Source of the DNA: Pseudomonadota bacterium
GTDB lineage: Bacteria > Pseudomonadota > Alphaproteobacteria > Rhizobiales > Devosiaceae
Reading direction: 5' to 3'
DNA: 13,534 nucleotides
Assembly: GCA_023430705.1 (NCBI GenBank)
Contig: JAEYZJ010000205.1
Location: 1 to 13,534, forward strand
Shown here: positions 1-7,405 of the stretch, piece by piece
Position numbering within the stretch: position 1 is the stretch's first letter
How the letters are laid out: every line of letters starts with the position of its first letter
Made by a program: the position numbers and the translations under genes
Notes under the pieces: model-generated
Databases searched by the model: none
Told to the model about the DNA's origin: nothing
Seen by the model: the letters and a program-made list of their open reading frames with translations, nothing else

Positions 1-771
1 GGCTCGGGCGCCAACCAGGCGGTGTGGCTGGGCTCGATGGGCACGCCGGTCAGCTTCGTCGCCCGCGTCGGGGCGCGCGACAAGCCGCATCTCGAGGCGT
101 ACCTGCGCGGTTTCCATGTCGAGCCGATCCTCGTCGCCGATCCGGTGCGGCCGTCGGGCATTCTCGTCACCATCGTCGACCCCGACGGGGAGCGGAGCTT
201 CCTCACCGACCGGGGCGCCAACCTGCTGCTCGGTCTCAGCGACATGCCGGTCTGGATGCTCGAGGTCACGCGCTGCGTGGTGGTCTCGGGCTACTCGCTG
301 TTTGCCGAACAGCCGCGGGCGGCGGTGCAGTGGATGGCGGGCGAGGCACTGCGGCGCGGCATTCCGGTCGTCGTCGACGCGGCCTCGGTGGGGTTCGTCG
401 AGGAGGTCGGCGCCGGCCGGTTCCTCGTATGGACGGCAGGCTTCTCGACGCTCTTTGCCAACGAGGACGAGGCGGCGGCGCTCTCCGGCCGGGACGATCT
501 CGAAGGCCAGATGCAGGTGCTCGGCCCCAATTACGGGCGTGTCGTGATCAAGCTCGGCGCCGGGGGCGCCGCGGCCGGCGATGCGGCCGGCGTGCGCCTC
601 AGGCTGCCCGCGCCGCAGGTCAACGTCATCGACACGACCGGTGCGGGCGACGCCTTCGCCGCGGCGTTCCTCTCGGCCGAACTGGCCGGGTGCGACCTCG
701 AGGCCTGCCTGCGGCGCGGCATCGCGGCAGGATCGGACGCCGTGACGCGGATCGGCGGCCAGCCCGACTAG
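1..771 (+). CDS. PfkB-family carbohydrate kinase (5' end outside window)
   Basis: The frame is open from base 1 and ends at TAG 769-771, so the window holds the C-terminal 256 residues of a protein that would normally be about 300. The visible N-terminus, GSGANQA, corresponds to the substrate-binding Gly-rich/Asn motif that follows the first strands in ribokinase-type enzymes, so roughly 30-40 residues are missing. The second PfkB signature, DTTGAGDAFAAAF (codons from 631), contains the GAGD anion hole; its Asp at 649-651 is the catalytic base. Family knowledge: cytosolic, ATP-dependent phosphorylation of a sugar or nucleoside hydroxyl. The substrate (ribose, ketodeoxygluconate, fructose or other) cannot be told from this sequence. 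It converges with the gene at 781-1395 with only 9 bases between the stop codons, and no terminator is visible in that gap. A GTG at 22 is an internal codon, not the start. Confidence 0.9.
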   Translation, partial: GSGANQAVWLGSMGTPVSFVARVGARDKPHLEAYLRGFHVEPILVADPVRPSGILVTIVDPDGERSFLTDRGANLLLGLSDMPVWMLEVTRCVVVSGYSLFAEQPRAAVQWMAGEALRRGIPVVVDAASVGFVEEVGAGRFLVWTAGFSTLFANEDEAAALSGRDDLEGQMQVLGPNYGRVVIKLGAGGAAAGDAAGVRLRLPAPQVNVIDTTGAGDAFAAAFLSAELAGCDLEACLRRGIAAGSDAVTRIGGQPD

Positions 772-780
772 GCCTGCAAC

Positions 781-1395
781 CTACTTCACTTCCATCTCGC
801 ACCAGTCGAGGGGTTCGGCGCGGAACTCGCCCCGCGTCCCCTCGATGTCGCCCAGTTCGGCGACGAGGCGCGACCGCACGTCGGCGGTGGTGGCGTGGGG
901 CGCGGTGAGGCCGCAGCCGCGCGCGAGCTGGTAGCGTTCGTTGTCGATGGGCGCGACCTCGGTGCCGTTCTCTGTGATGCGTTTGGTCAACCGGAGCAGC
1001 GTGCCGTCAGGTGAGAAGTAGAGCCGGCCTTCGCGGGTGATGGCCGGGCCGATCGCGCCTTCGGCCATGTTGGGCGAAGTCATCTCGGAATGCACCAGGG
1101 CGAGCGTGCCGTCGGCGCGGTAGCAGGACGTGTCCTTCTGCGTCGCGATGGCGTCGATCAGCCAGGTCTGGACCAGCACCGAGGCGGCGTCGTCGCCGCC
1201 GTCATGGAACTCGAAATGGTCGGCATAGCCGCCGTCGAAGTTGCGGCGCCAGCCGGTCCAGTCGTGCGGGCTCGACTCGAGCAGGGCGGCGCAGGCCTCC
1301 CAGGCAGCATGCACCTCGTCGACATCGGGCTCGGAGGCGAGTGACGGGGTGGCGGCGGCGAGGGCTAGGGCAAAGGCGAGGAGCAGGTGGCGCAT
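781..1395 (-). CDS. exported protein of unknown function, last gene of the YbbA/YbbP-like operon
   Basis: I do not recognise the family. The 204-residue product starts with a clear Sec signal peptide (hydrophobic residues 4-15, probable cleavage after SLA, residue 20), so the mature protein is probably periplasmic. It contains four Cys (35, 91, 161, 199), all in the mature part, which could form two disulfides. Acidic and aromatic residues are frequent and there is no lipobox. Start choice: ATG at 1395 is preceded by GGAG with an 8-base spacer. An in-frame ATG at 1419 overlaps the stop of the upstream permease (ATGA), but its GGGAGG motif is only about one base away, too close to work well; it would add eight residues to the n-region. 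The gene lies directly downstream of the permease, so co-transcription is likely and a role linked to the exporter is an inference. Confidence 0.75.
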   Translation of the reverse strand: MRHLLLAFALALAAATPSLASEPDVDEVHAAWEACAALLESSPHDWTGWRRNFDGGYADHFEFHDGGDDAASVLVQTWLIDAIATQKDTSCYRADGTLALVHSEMTSPNMAEGAIGPAITREGRLYFSPDGTLLRLTKRITENGTEVAPIDNERYQLARGCGLTAPHATTADVRSRLVAELGDIEGTRGEFRAEPLDWCEMEVK

Positions 1396-1415
1396 CTTTG
1401 GTACTCCGGCCAAGA

Positions 1416-3956
1416 TCATTCCTCCCTGAGAAAACTGGCAGGGCGGGTCGACAGGGCCGACCAGGTGATGGCCATGCCGACGACGATGGCGAGGACGACG
1501 GTGCCGAGCGCCACCCACAGGAGCAGCAGCGGATCGGCCCAGAAGCCGATCTCGAGGACGTGCTCGACGAAGGCCCAGGTGCCGGCGAGGCCGAGGAGCG
1601 AGGCCAGCAGCGCGGCGAGGAGGCCGAGCAGGCCGTACTCGACCAGATAGGCGCGAATGACGTCGCCGCGGGTGGCGCCGAGCACCTTCATCACCACGGC
1701 GTCGGACTCGCGCTGGCGGCGGCCCGCCGCCATGGCGCCGGCGAGGACGAGGACACCGCTGACCACGGCGAGTCCGCCGATGACCTCGACGGCCGTCGTG
1801 ACGTTGGCGAGGATGGCGGTGAAGGTCTCGAGCGCCTCGCCGACCGGCAGGAAGAGCAACTCCGGGAAGGCTGCGACGAGGCGCTTCTGCACCTCGAGCT
1901 CTTGGCCGGGGGCGGCCTTCATCAGCCCCAGGTAGCTGAGCGGGAAACCGGCGAGGGCATTGGGCGAGAGGACGAAGCCGAAGTTCACGCTGCCCGAGCG
2001 CCAGGCATAGTCGCGGAAGCTGCTGATCCGGGCCGTGACCGGCTCGCCGAAGATGCGGAAGGTGATGGTGTCGCCCAGCTTCAGGCCGAGGGGCTCCTTG
2101 AGGCGCTGGAACACCGAGACTTCGGGGGCGCTGATCATGTTGGGCGGCCACCACTCGCCTTCGGTGACGGTCGAGTTATCGGGCAGCGTCTGGGCGGCGG
2201 TGAGCGGGATCTCGCCCTCGAGCACGAAGGAGAACTCGGGCGGCGGCGTGCGGTTCAGCTCCTTGACCGGCACGCCGTTGATGGCCTCGACGGCGCCGGT
2301 CACCATGGGCAGGTCGGAAAAGAGTTCGACGCCGCGGTCGTTGACCGTGAACGCCTTCAGTGCGGCGACCTCGTCCTCGAACAGGTCCATGAAGATGAAG
2401 CTCGGCGCGTTGGGGATCGACTCGCGGTTGAGCTGGTGGCGCAGGTTGGCGTCGATCAGCGCGATGAGCAGCAGCAGGGCGAGGCCGAGCCCGAGCGAGA
2501 GGATGACCACCGGAGCGGTGGCGCCCGGGCGGTAGATCGACTTGACGGCGTTGCGCAGCGCGGCGTCGGGAAGCGGCGGCACGAGTTTCAGCAGGCGCTG
2601 CAGCAGCATGGCGGCGAGGCGAAGGACGAGGAAGGCGCCGAGCACGGCGATGGCGTACCAGAGGACCAGCACCGGACGCCCTGTGGTCAGCGCGGCGAGG
2701 GCATAGATGGCGGCAATGGCGAGCCCGAGCGGCAGCCAGACGCCGGGCCGGGCGAGGTTGCGCCAGCCGAGCCCGCCCTCCACTGCGGAGCCGGCGGAAC
2801 GGAAGAGCAGCGCCGGCTTCAGCCGCCCGGCGCGGACCAGCGGCAGGTAGCCGAAGGCGAAGCCGGTCAGCGCCCCGAAACCGGCAGCGGTCCAGAGCGT
2901 CGGCACGTCGACCACCGCCGCCAGCCCCACTCCCAGCAGCCCGCCGACGATGGGCAGGATCAGCAGGCTCAGCACTGTTCCGAGGATCAGCCCGAGCGCG
3001 ATGCCGGCCCCGGTGAGCAGCATCACCTGGACGAGGAAATGAAAGAGGATGCGTGGTCCCGTGGCACCCAGCGCCTTCATGGTGGCGATCGAGCGCTGCC
3101 GTTCGGTGACATAGGCGGAAATCGCGTTGGAGACGCCGACGCCTCCGACCAGCAGCGAAGAGAGCCCGACGACGGTGAGGAAGCGGGCGAAGATATCGAA
3201 GAAGCGCCCGAGGTCGGCCGTCGCATCCCGCGGCGCAAGGATTTTCCAGCCGGCATCGGGGAAGGCGCCGAGGATGCGGTCCCTCGCCGCCTCGAAGTCG
3301 GGATCGGAGAGCAGCACCTTGTAGCGCCAGGTGGCGAGGACGCCGGGCTTCAGTATGCCGGTGTCGGCGAGGGCTTCGGTCGACATCAGCACCGGCAGTC
3401 CGAACTGCAGCCCGGCAGTCACCTGGTCGGGCACGTTGCGCAGGATGCCGGTCAGCACGAAGCGCGCATCGCCGATCGTGACCTCGTCGCCGAGCGCGAG
3501 GCCGAGCCGGTCGAGCATCAGTTCGTCCGCGACGAGGCCGTGGCGGCCGGATCGGCTGGCGAGCAGTTCGGGCAGGGGGCGGTCCGTCCCGGCAATCCCG
3601 ACAGTGCCGAGCATGGGGTAGTTCGCATCGACGGCGCGGATGGCGAGGAAGGCCGACCCGCTGCCGCCGCGGGCGCGGCCCTGCACCTCGACGACCTCGC
3701 CCATGCGGCCGAGGGAGGCGAAGACCGCGCGCTCCTCGGCAGTGGCCGGGCGGTAGGACAGCACGGCCTCGAGATCGGCGCCCAGCAGCGTGCGCGCGTC
3801 GCGGACCAGTCCCGACTGCAGCGCGGCGGCCACCGAGCCGACGAGCGTGATGGTGCCGACGCCGAGCGCCAGGCAGGCCAGCAGGATGGTGAAGCGGCGG
3901 AGGTCGCCGCGCAGGTCCCTGATGGCAACCCGCAGCCAGCCGCGCAGCCAGGTCAC
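1416..3956 (-). CDS. FtsX-type ABC transporter permease, YbbP-like
   Basis: An 846-residue inner-membrane permease with the layout of the YbbP family: a first membrane helix near residues 22-45, a large periplasmic domain (about 46-250), an FtsX domain (about 255-375), further helices (about 410-515), a second periplasmic domain (about 520-720), and a second FtsX domain at the C-terminus. Coupling-helix-like segments are visible after each FtsX helix pair, ERQRSIATMKALGA (residues 285-298) and RQRESDAVVMKVLGA near the C-terminus. The early motif LLGADLEA is also typical of this family. Known families of this type work with a LolD-like ATPase, often in lipid, lipoprotein or envelope-related movement; the substrate of YbbAP-type systems is not settled. 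The GTG start at 3956-3954 overlaps the TGA of the upstream ATPase gene as GTGA, implying translational coupling. The stop at 1418-1416 precedes the exported protein by 20 bases. Confidence 0.9.
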   Translation of the reverse strand: MTWLRGWLRVAIRDLRGDLRRFTILLACLALGVGTITLVGSVAAALQSGLVRDARTLLGADLEAVLSYRPATAEERAVFASLGRMGEVVEVQGRARGGSGSAFLAIRAVDANYPMLGTVGIAGTDRPLPELLASRSGRHGLVADELMLDRLGLALGDEVTIGDARFVLTGILRNVPDQVTAGLQFGLPVLMSTEALADTGILKPGVLATWRYKVLLSDPDFEAARDRILGAFPDAGWKILAPRDATADLGRFFDIFARFLTVVGLSSLLVGGVGVSNAISAYVTERQRSIATMKALGATGPRILFHFLVQVMLLTGAGIALGLILGTVLSLLILPIVGGLLGVGLAAVVDVPTLWTAAGFGALTGFAFGYLPLVRAGRLKPALLFRSAGSAVEGGLGWRNLARPGVWLPLGLAIAAIYALAALTTGRPVLVLWYAIAVLGAFLVLRLAAMLLQRLLKLVPPLPDAALRNAVKSIYRPGATAPVVILSLGLGLALLLLIALIDANLRHQLNRESIPNAPSFIFMDLFEDEVAALKAFTVNDRGVELFSDLPMVTGAVEAINGVPVKELNRTPPPEFSFVLEGEIPLTAAQTLPDNSTVTEGEWWPPNMISAPEVSVFQRLKEPLGLKLGDTITFRIFGEPVTARISSFRDYAWRSGSVNFGFVLSPNALAGFPLSYLGLMKAAPGQELEVQKRLVAAFPELLFLPVGEALETFTAILANVTTAVEVIGGLAVVSGVLVLAGAMAAGRRQRESDAVVMKVLGATRGDVIRAYLVEYGLLGLLAALLASLLGLAGTWAFVEHVLEIGFWADPLLLLWVALGTVVLAIVVGMAITWSALSTRPASFLREE

Positions 3957-4648
3957 GCCGGCACCCGCTCGGTCAGCCGGCCTTCGTTCATCTGCAACAG
4001 CCGGTCGGCCTTGGTGGCCAGCGTGGGGTCATGGGTGATGAGCAGGATGGCGGTGCCGCGCTCGCGGGCGAGGGCGAACATCAGCTCGATGACATGCGCG
4101 CCGGTTTCCTGGTCGAGGTTGCCGGTCGGTTCGTCGGCCAGCAGCAGCCTCGGGTGCCCGACCATGGCGCGGGCAAGCCCGACGCGCTGCTGCTCGCCGC
4201 CCGACAGCGCGCTGGGCAGGTGACCGACGCGAGCGGCGAGCCCGACATCGGCGAGCGCGGTCGCGGCCCGCTCGGCGACCTCTGGCCAGGGCATGGCGGG
4301 GTGCGCGATCTCGAGCGTCAGGGCGACGTTTTCGAGCGCGGTCAGCGACGGGATCAGGTGGAAGTTCTGGAACAGGATGCCGAGCGCTTCGCGCCGGAAG
4401 ATCGCCAGCCGGTCCTCGTCGAGTGCGGTGATGTCGGTGCCCGCCACCTCGATGCTGCCGCCCGTGGCCTGCTCGAGGCCGGACAGGACCATGAGCAGCG
4501 AGGTCTTGCCGCTGCCGGAAGGGCCGACGATGGCAGCCACCTCGCCCGCCGCGAGGGTCAGGTCGACGTCCTTGAGGATATGAAGCGGCGTACCGCCGCT
4601 GCGCAGGTGCAGGTTGACGCCTTTGGCAGCGACGACGGGCGAGGGCAT
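3953..4648 (-). CDS. ABC transporter ATP-binding protein, YbbA/LolD-like
   Basis: A 231-residue cytosolic ATPase with every ABC motif intact: Walker A GPSGSGKT (42-49), Q-loop Gln94, signature LSGGEQQR (148-155), Walker B LLLADEP (168-174) with catalytic Glu173, D-loop around 176-179 (GNLD) and H-loop His206. Length and the LSGGEQQR/ADEPTGNLD wording place it in the LolD/MacB/YbbA group. It is joined to the permease by a GTGA overlap, so the two products should form one transporter driving export or extraction at the inner membrane. In E. coli ybbAP is divergent from the thioesterase gene tesA; no such gene is seen here. The ATG at 4648-4646 has no recognisable Shine-Dalgarno sequence (the preceding bases are C-rich), so either translation starts with a short leader or the start is slightly off. 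Confidence 0.93.
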   Translation of the reverse strand: MPSPVVAAKGVNLHLRSGGTPLHILKDVDLTLAAGEVAAIVGPSGSGKTSLLMVLSGLEQATGGSIEVAGTDITALDEDRLAIFRREALGILFQNFHLIPSLTALENVALTLEIAHPAMPWPEVAERAATALADVGLAARVGHLPSALSGGEQQRVGLARAMVGHPRLLLADEPTGNLDQETGAHVIELMFALARERGTAILLITHDPTLATKADRLLQMNEGRLTERVPA

Positions 4649-4676
4649 GGGCGGGCCGGGGGTTGGTGCGATATCA

Positions 4677-4711
4677 GGCAGACAGGCTCTGCCATACGCA
4701 GTTCAATGGCA
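4677..4711. repeat. two interlocking inverted repeats upstream of the exporter ATPase gene
   Basis: GGCAGA (4677-4682) pairs perfectly with TCTGCC (4688-4693) across 5 bases, and TGCCAT (4690-4695) pairs perfectly with ATGGCA (4706-4711) across 10 bases. They lie 29-63 bases upstream of the ATPase ATG, in the only gap (4649-4747) between it and the YCII gene. Such a place suits an operator or mutually exclusive hairpins in a leader, but arms of six bases can arise by chance. No U-tract follows, so this is not an intrinsic terminator. Confidence 0.3.
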
Positions 4712-4747
4712 AGGCACCCGCCCGGTTCCATGCCACGGCCCGACCAA

Positions 4748-5107
4748 CTAGCTGGGCCGGGCCGGCATCCGGGCGAAGGGCCGCACCTCGACCGGGACCC
4801 GGCAGGCGATGGCGGCCCTGCGGCCCCATTCGACCGCCTCCTCGAGGTCGGGAAGCTCCAGCACCCAGAAGCCGCCGATGTGCTCCTTGGTCTCGATGTA
4901 GGGGCCGTCGGTAACCGACGTGCTGCCGTCGGGATGGGCGCGGATCGAGCGGGCGGCGGAGGGTGCGGCAAGACCGCCGACGAAGGCGCGGATGCCGGCC
5001 GCCTTCATCTCTTCGTTGAGCTCCGAGATATCGCGCCGCATCTGCGGCGCTTCGGTGGAAGGGTCGTAGTCGTCGGGATGGTGGATGGCGACAAGGTATT
5101 CCGGCAT
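4748..5107 (-). CDS. YCII-related domain protein
   Basis: A 119-residue soluble protein of the YCII/COG3795 type: an opening strand MPEYLVAIHHP and the later typical stretch DGPYIETKEHIGGFWVLEL followed by an amphipathic helix (EEAVEWGRRAA). These are small ferredoxin-like-fold proteins whose biochemical role is mostly unknown; many are encoded next to an ECF sigma factor of the SigJ/COG4941 type. No such sigma factor is visible here: the neighbours are an ABC exporter operon downstream and a divergent sugar dehydrogenase. Start choice: ATG at 5107-5105 has AGGAG with a 6-base spacer; an in-frame ATG at 5134 would add a non-family N-terminus (MPCRTEETA). The stop is TAG at 4750-4748, 99 bases ahead of the ATPase start. 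Confidence 0.85.
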   Translation of the reverse strand: MPEYLVAIHHPDDYDPSTEAPQMRRDISELNEEMKAAGIRAFVGGLAAPSAARSIRAHPDGSTSVTDGPYIETKEHIGGFWVLELPDLEEAVEWGRRAAIACRVPVEVRPFARMPARPS

Positions 5108-5186
5108 GGCTGTCTCCTCTGTCCGGCACGGCATAGCGCGTCACGGATTGGTCGAACAGCGGCCGTGATTCTCGACACGGGCGGAG

Positions 5187-5214
5187 GCAACGCGGCAGCC
5201 GATCTCCGCGTTGC
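5187..5214. repeat. 9-bp perfect inverted repeat in the divergent promoter region
   Basis: GCAACGCGG (5187-5195) and CCGCGTTGC (5206-5214) are perfect reverse complements separated by 10 bases. The repeat sits in the 169-base divergent gap between the YCII gene (start 5107) and the sugar dehydrogenase (start 5277), 62 bases before the dehydrogenase ATG. It could be an operator for one or both genes, or a leader hairpin of the dehydrogenase mRNA. No run of T follows on either strand, which argues against a terminator. No convincing -35/-10 pair was seen in this gap on either strand. Confidence 0.45.
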
Positions 5215-5276
5215 GGAGGTACGCCACCAGTGGGCGTCGCCGTGCCTTCGCGTAGTCGAGTACAGGAGAAGTCCGA

Positions 5277-7322
5277 ATGGTATCCAGATCCAGCCGCCTC
5301 GCCGATGTCGCGCCCTCATCGGCGGTCATCGCCGCAGCACTTGCAGCAGGGCTCATGGCGTCCGCCGTTCCGGCGTTGGCGCAGGATGTTCCCGTCACGC
5401 TGGAGCAGGGAGATAATGCCCTGTTCAGTTCGCGCGTCCTGACCACGGGTCTTTCCAATCCGTGGGAGATCACCTGGGGGCCGGACGACAAGCTGTGGGT
5501 GACGGAGCGCTCGAGCGGCGAGGTGACGCGCGTCGATCCCTATACCGGCGCGCAGCAGACGCTGCTGACGCTCGACGACGTCAGCGTCGACGTCCAGCAC
5601 CAGGGACTGCTCGGCATGGCGCTCGATCCCGAACTGATGACGGGGACCGGCAACGACTACGTCTATCTCGCCTACACCTACGAGACCGGCACCGAGGCCG
5701 ATCCGCAGCCGCGCCTCAGGCTGGTGCGCTACACCTATGATCCCGACAGCCAGCAACTGGTCGATCCGATGGTGCTGATCGAAGGCATCCCGGCCGGCAA
5801 CGACCACAATGCCGGTCGAATCAAGATCGCCCCGGACGGCAAGATCTTCCTGACACTGGGCGAGCAGGGGGCCAATTTCGGCGGCAACTTCCGGCTGGAG
5901 AACCGGGCGCAGTGGCTGCCTACCGCCGAGCAGATCGCCAACAAGGACTACCAGACCTATTCCGGCAAGGTGCTGCGGCTCAATCCGGACGGCTCGATCC
6001 CGGACGACAACCCCGAGATCAACGGCGTCAAGAGCCACATCTTCACCTATGGCCACCGCAATCCGCAGGGCATCGACATCAGCCCGAAGGGGAATATCTA
6101 CGTCGCCGAACATGGTCCGGACACCGACGACGAGCTCAACCTGCTCGAGCCGGGCGGCAATTATGGCTGGCCGGACGTTGCGGGCTTCCGCGACGACAAG
6201 GCGTATGTCTATGCCGACTGGAGCAAGGCGCCGGCCAGCCAGCGCTATACCGGCCGCGACATCCCGGCAGGGATTCCGCAGTCCAAGGAAACCGACTTCA
6301 CCGAGGAGATCGTCGAGCCGCTCGCCACTTACTTCACGGTGGACGACGACTACGACTTCGCCGGCAACTGCGGGTGGATCTGCAACCCGACCATCGCGCC
6401 GGGCTCGATCCAGTACTACGAGGGGGGCGCAGGCGGCATCCCCGAGTGGGACAACTCGCTGCTGATCCCGACGCTCAAGCACGGGACCCTCTACGTCCAG
6501 AAGCTGAGCGAGGATGGCCTCAGCGTCGATGGGCTGCCCACCGCCTGGTTCCACACCCAGAACCGGTACCGCGACGTCGCGGTGGCGCCGGACAAGAAGC
6601 GGGTGTTCATCGGAACGGACGCCTTCGGCACCACGTCGGAGATTTACGGCGACAGCGGCTTCACCAACGTGCTGCTGAACCCCGGCGCGATCCTCCTCTT
6701 CACCTATACCGGTGGGGAGGGGACGGCCCAGGGTCAGGACAACGAACTCGCTCCGCTGGCGCCGAGTCCGGGCCAGTCGCAGCAGGGTGGCAGCACGGAC
6801 CAGAAGAGCCAGGCCGCGCCAGCAGCCAATGGTGCCGACGCAACCGAATCCGGTCCTCCGGCGGTCGCGGGCGATGCCGTCGCCGGCGGCAAGGCCGAGC
6901 CCGGCACGGCTGCCGACAGCAAAGGCGCGAATGACGATGCGACGACACCCGCCGGCCAGCAGGACGAGCAGCCGGCCGGCGCCAACAGCAGCAGCAGCAG
7001 CAGCAGTAGCAGCAGCGACGACCAGAGCGCCGTGGACCTCGACAAGCTCGTGAGCCAGGGCCGTACGCTCTATGCCACCAGCTGCGGCGCCTGCCACGGC
7101 GCTGCGGGACAGGGCGCGCAGGGTCCCGGCTTCATCGACAACGAGGCGGTCGGCGACACGGTGTACCTGGGCCGGACCATCATCCATGGCTTCGGCTACA
7201 TGCCCCGCTTCGGCGACACGCTGACCGACCAGCAGATCGCGGCGATCTCCAGCTTCATCCGCAACAGCTGGGGCAACCAGTACGGCCCGATGACGGCAGA
7301 GGATGTCGCGCGGCAGCGCTGA
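5277..7322 (+). CDS. exported PQQ-dependent sugar dehydrogenase (sGDH/GdhB family) with fused C-terminal cytochrome c
   Basis: A 681-residue periplasmic quinohaemoprotein. A signal peptide ends near ALA35. Residues about 40-485 form the beta-propeller dehydrogenase and follow Acinetobacter soluble glucose dehydrogenase closely. From remembered sGDH numbering, the catalytic base His144 corresponds to His177 (NDHNAGR), the PQQ-binding Arg228/Asn229 to R261/N262 (GHRNPQG), Lys377 to K401 (TLKHG), and Arg406/Arg408 to R430/R432 (NRYRD). The signature AEHGPDTDDELNLL and GGNYGWPDVAG are present. Residues about 486-595 are a Gly/Pro/Ala/Ser-rich linker with ten consecutive Ser (571-580). The C-terminal domain has haem motif C603-G-A-C606-H607 and a probable axial Met642 (FGYMPRF). 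Expected reaction: oxidation of an aldose or similar substrate with electron transfer from PQQH2 to the attached haem. Several substrate-side residues differ from sGDH, so glucose is not assured. ATG has AGGAG (5264-5268) with an 8-base spacer. Monocistronic, ending at a strong terminator. Confidence 0.93.
   Translation: MVSRSSRLADVAPSSAVIAAALAAGLMASAVPALAQDVPVTLEQGDNALFSSRVLTTGLSNPWEITWGPDDKLWVTERSSGEVTRVDPYTGAQQTLLTLDDVSVDVQHQGLLGMALDPELMTGTGNDYVYLAYTYETGTEADPQPRLRLVRYTYDPDSQQLVDPMVLIEGIPAGNDHNAGRIKIAPDGKIFLTLGEQGANFGGNFRLENRAQWLPTAEQIANKDYQTYSGKVLRLNPDGSIPDDNPEINGVKSHIFTYGHRNPQGIDISPKGNIYVAEHGPDTDDELNLLEPGGNYGWPDVAGFRDDKAYVYADWSKAPASQRYTGRDIPAGIPQSKETDFTEEIVEPLATYFTVDDDYDFAGNCGWICNPTIAPGSIQYYEGGAGGIPEWDNSLLIPTLKHGTLYVQKLSEDGLSVDGLPTAWFHTQNRYRDVAVAPDKKRVFIGTDAFGTTSEIYGDSGFTNVLLNPGAILLFTYTGGEGTAQGQDNELAPLAPSPGQSQQGGSTDQKSQAAPAANGADATESGPPAVAGDAVAGGKAEPGTAADSKGANDDATTPAGQQDEQPAGANSSSSSSSSSSDDQSAVDLDKLVSQGRTLYATSCGACHGAAGQGAQGPGFIDNEAVGDTVYLGRTIIHGFGYMPRFGDTLTDQQIAAISSFIRNSWGNQYGPMTAEDVARQR
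6987..7016 (+). repeat. AGC trinucleotide tract encoding ten serines in the dehydrogenase-cytochrome linker
   Basis: Ten consecutive Ser codons, nine AGC and one AGT at 7005-7007, lie in the linker between the quinoprotein and haem domains (residues 571-580). Near-pure trinucleotide repeats can change length by replication slippage without breaking the frame, so linker length may vary between strains. The single AGT interrupts the tract and should stabilise it. Confidence 0.85.
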
Positions 7323-7345
7323 TTGCCGGTCGCCCTGAAAACCGG

Positions 7346-7373
7346 AAGCCCGGTCCCGCTGGACCGGGCTTTC
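7346..7373. terminator. strong stem-loop terminator between convergent genes, probably bidirectional
   Basis: A perfect 11-bp stem, AAGCCCGGTCC (7346-7356) with GGACCGGGCTT (7361-7371), closes a 4-base loop CGCT. On the plus strand it runs into TTTC, serving the dehydrogenase gene that stops at 7322. On the minus strand it is followed by CCGGTTTTC, serving the kinase operon that stops at 7406. T-tracts are short, but GC-rich stems with few U are usual in such genomes. Confidence 0.8.
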
Positions 7374-7405
7374 TGCTGGCCCGGCCCGACTGCAACGGAC
7401 CCTGA

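Noticed and set aside
1396..1419. ATG 1419 (ATGA overlap with the permease stop) as start of the exported protein
   Set aside because: Its Shine-Dalgarno is practically adjacent to the ATG, while ATG 1395 has correct spacing and a more normal signal peptide. It is kept as a possible alternative.
1341..4223. A 960-codon open frame on the plus strand opposite the permease
   Set aside because: Composition is extreme (Glu, Gly, Gln, Asp), as expected for the complement of a membrane-protein gene; the minus-strand permease and ATPase explain the region.
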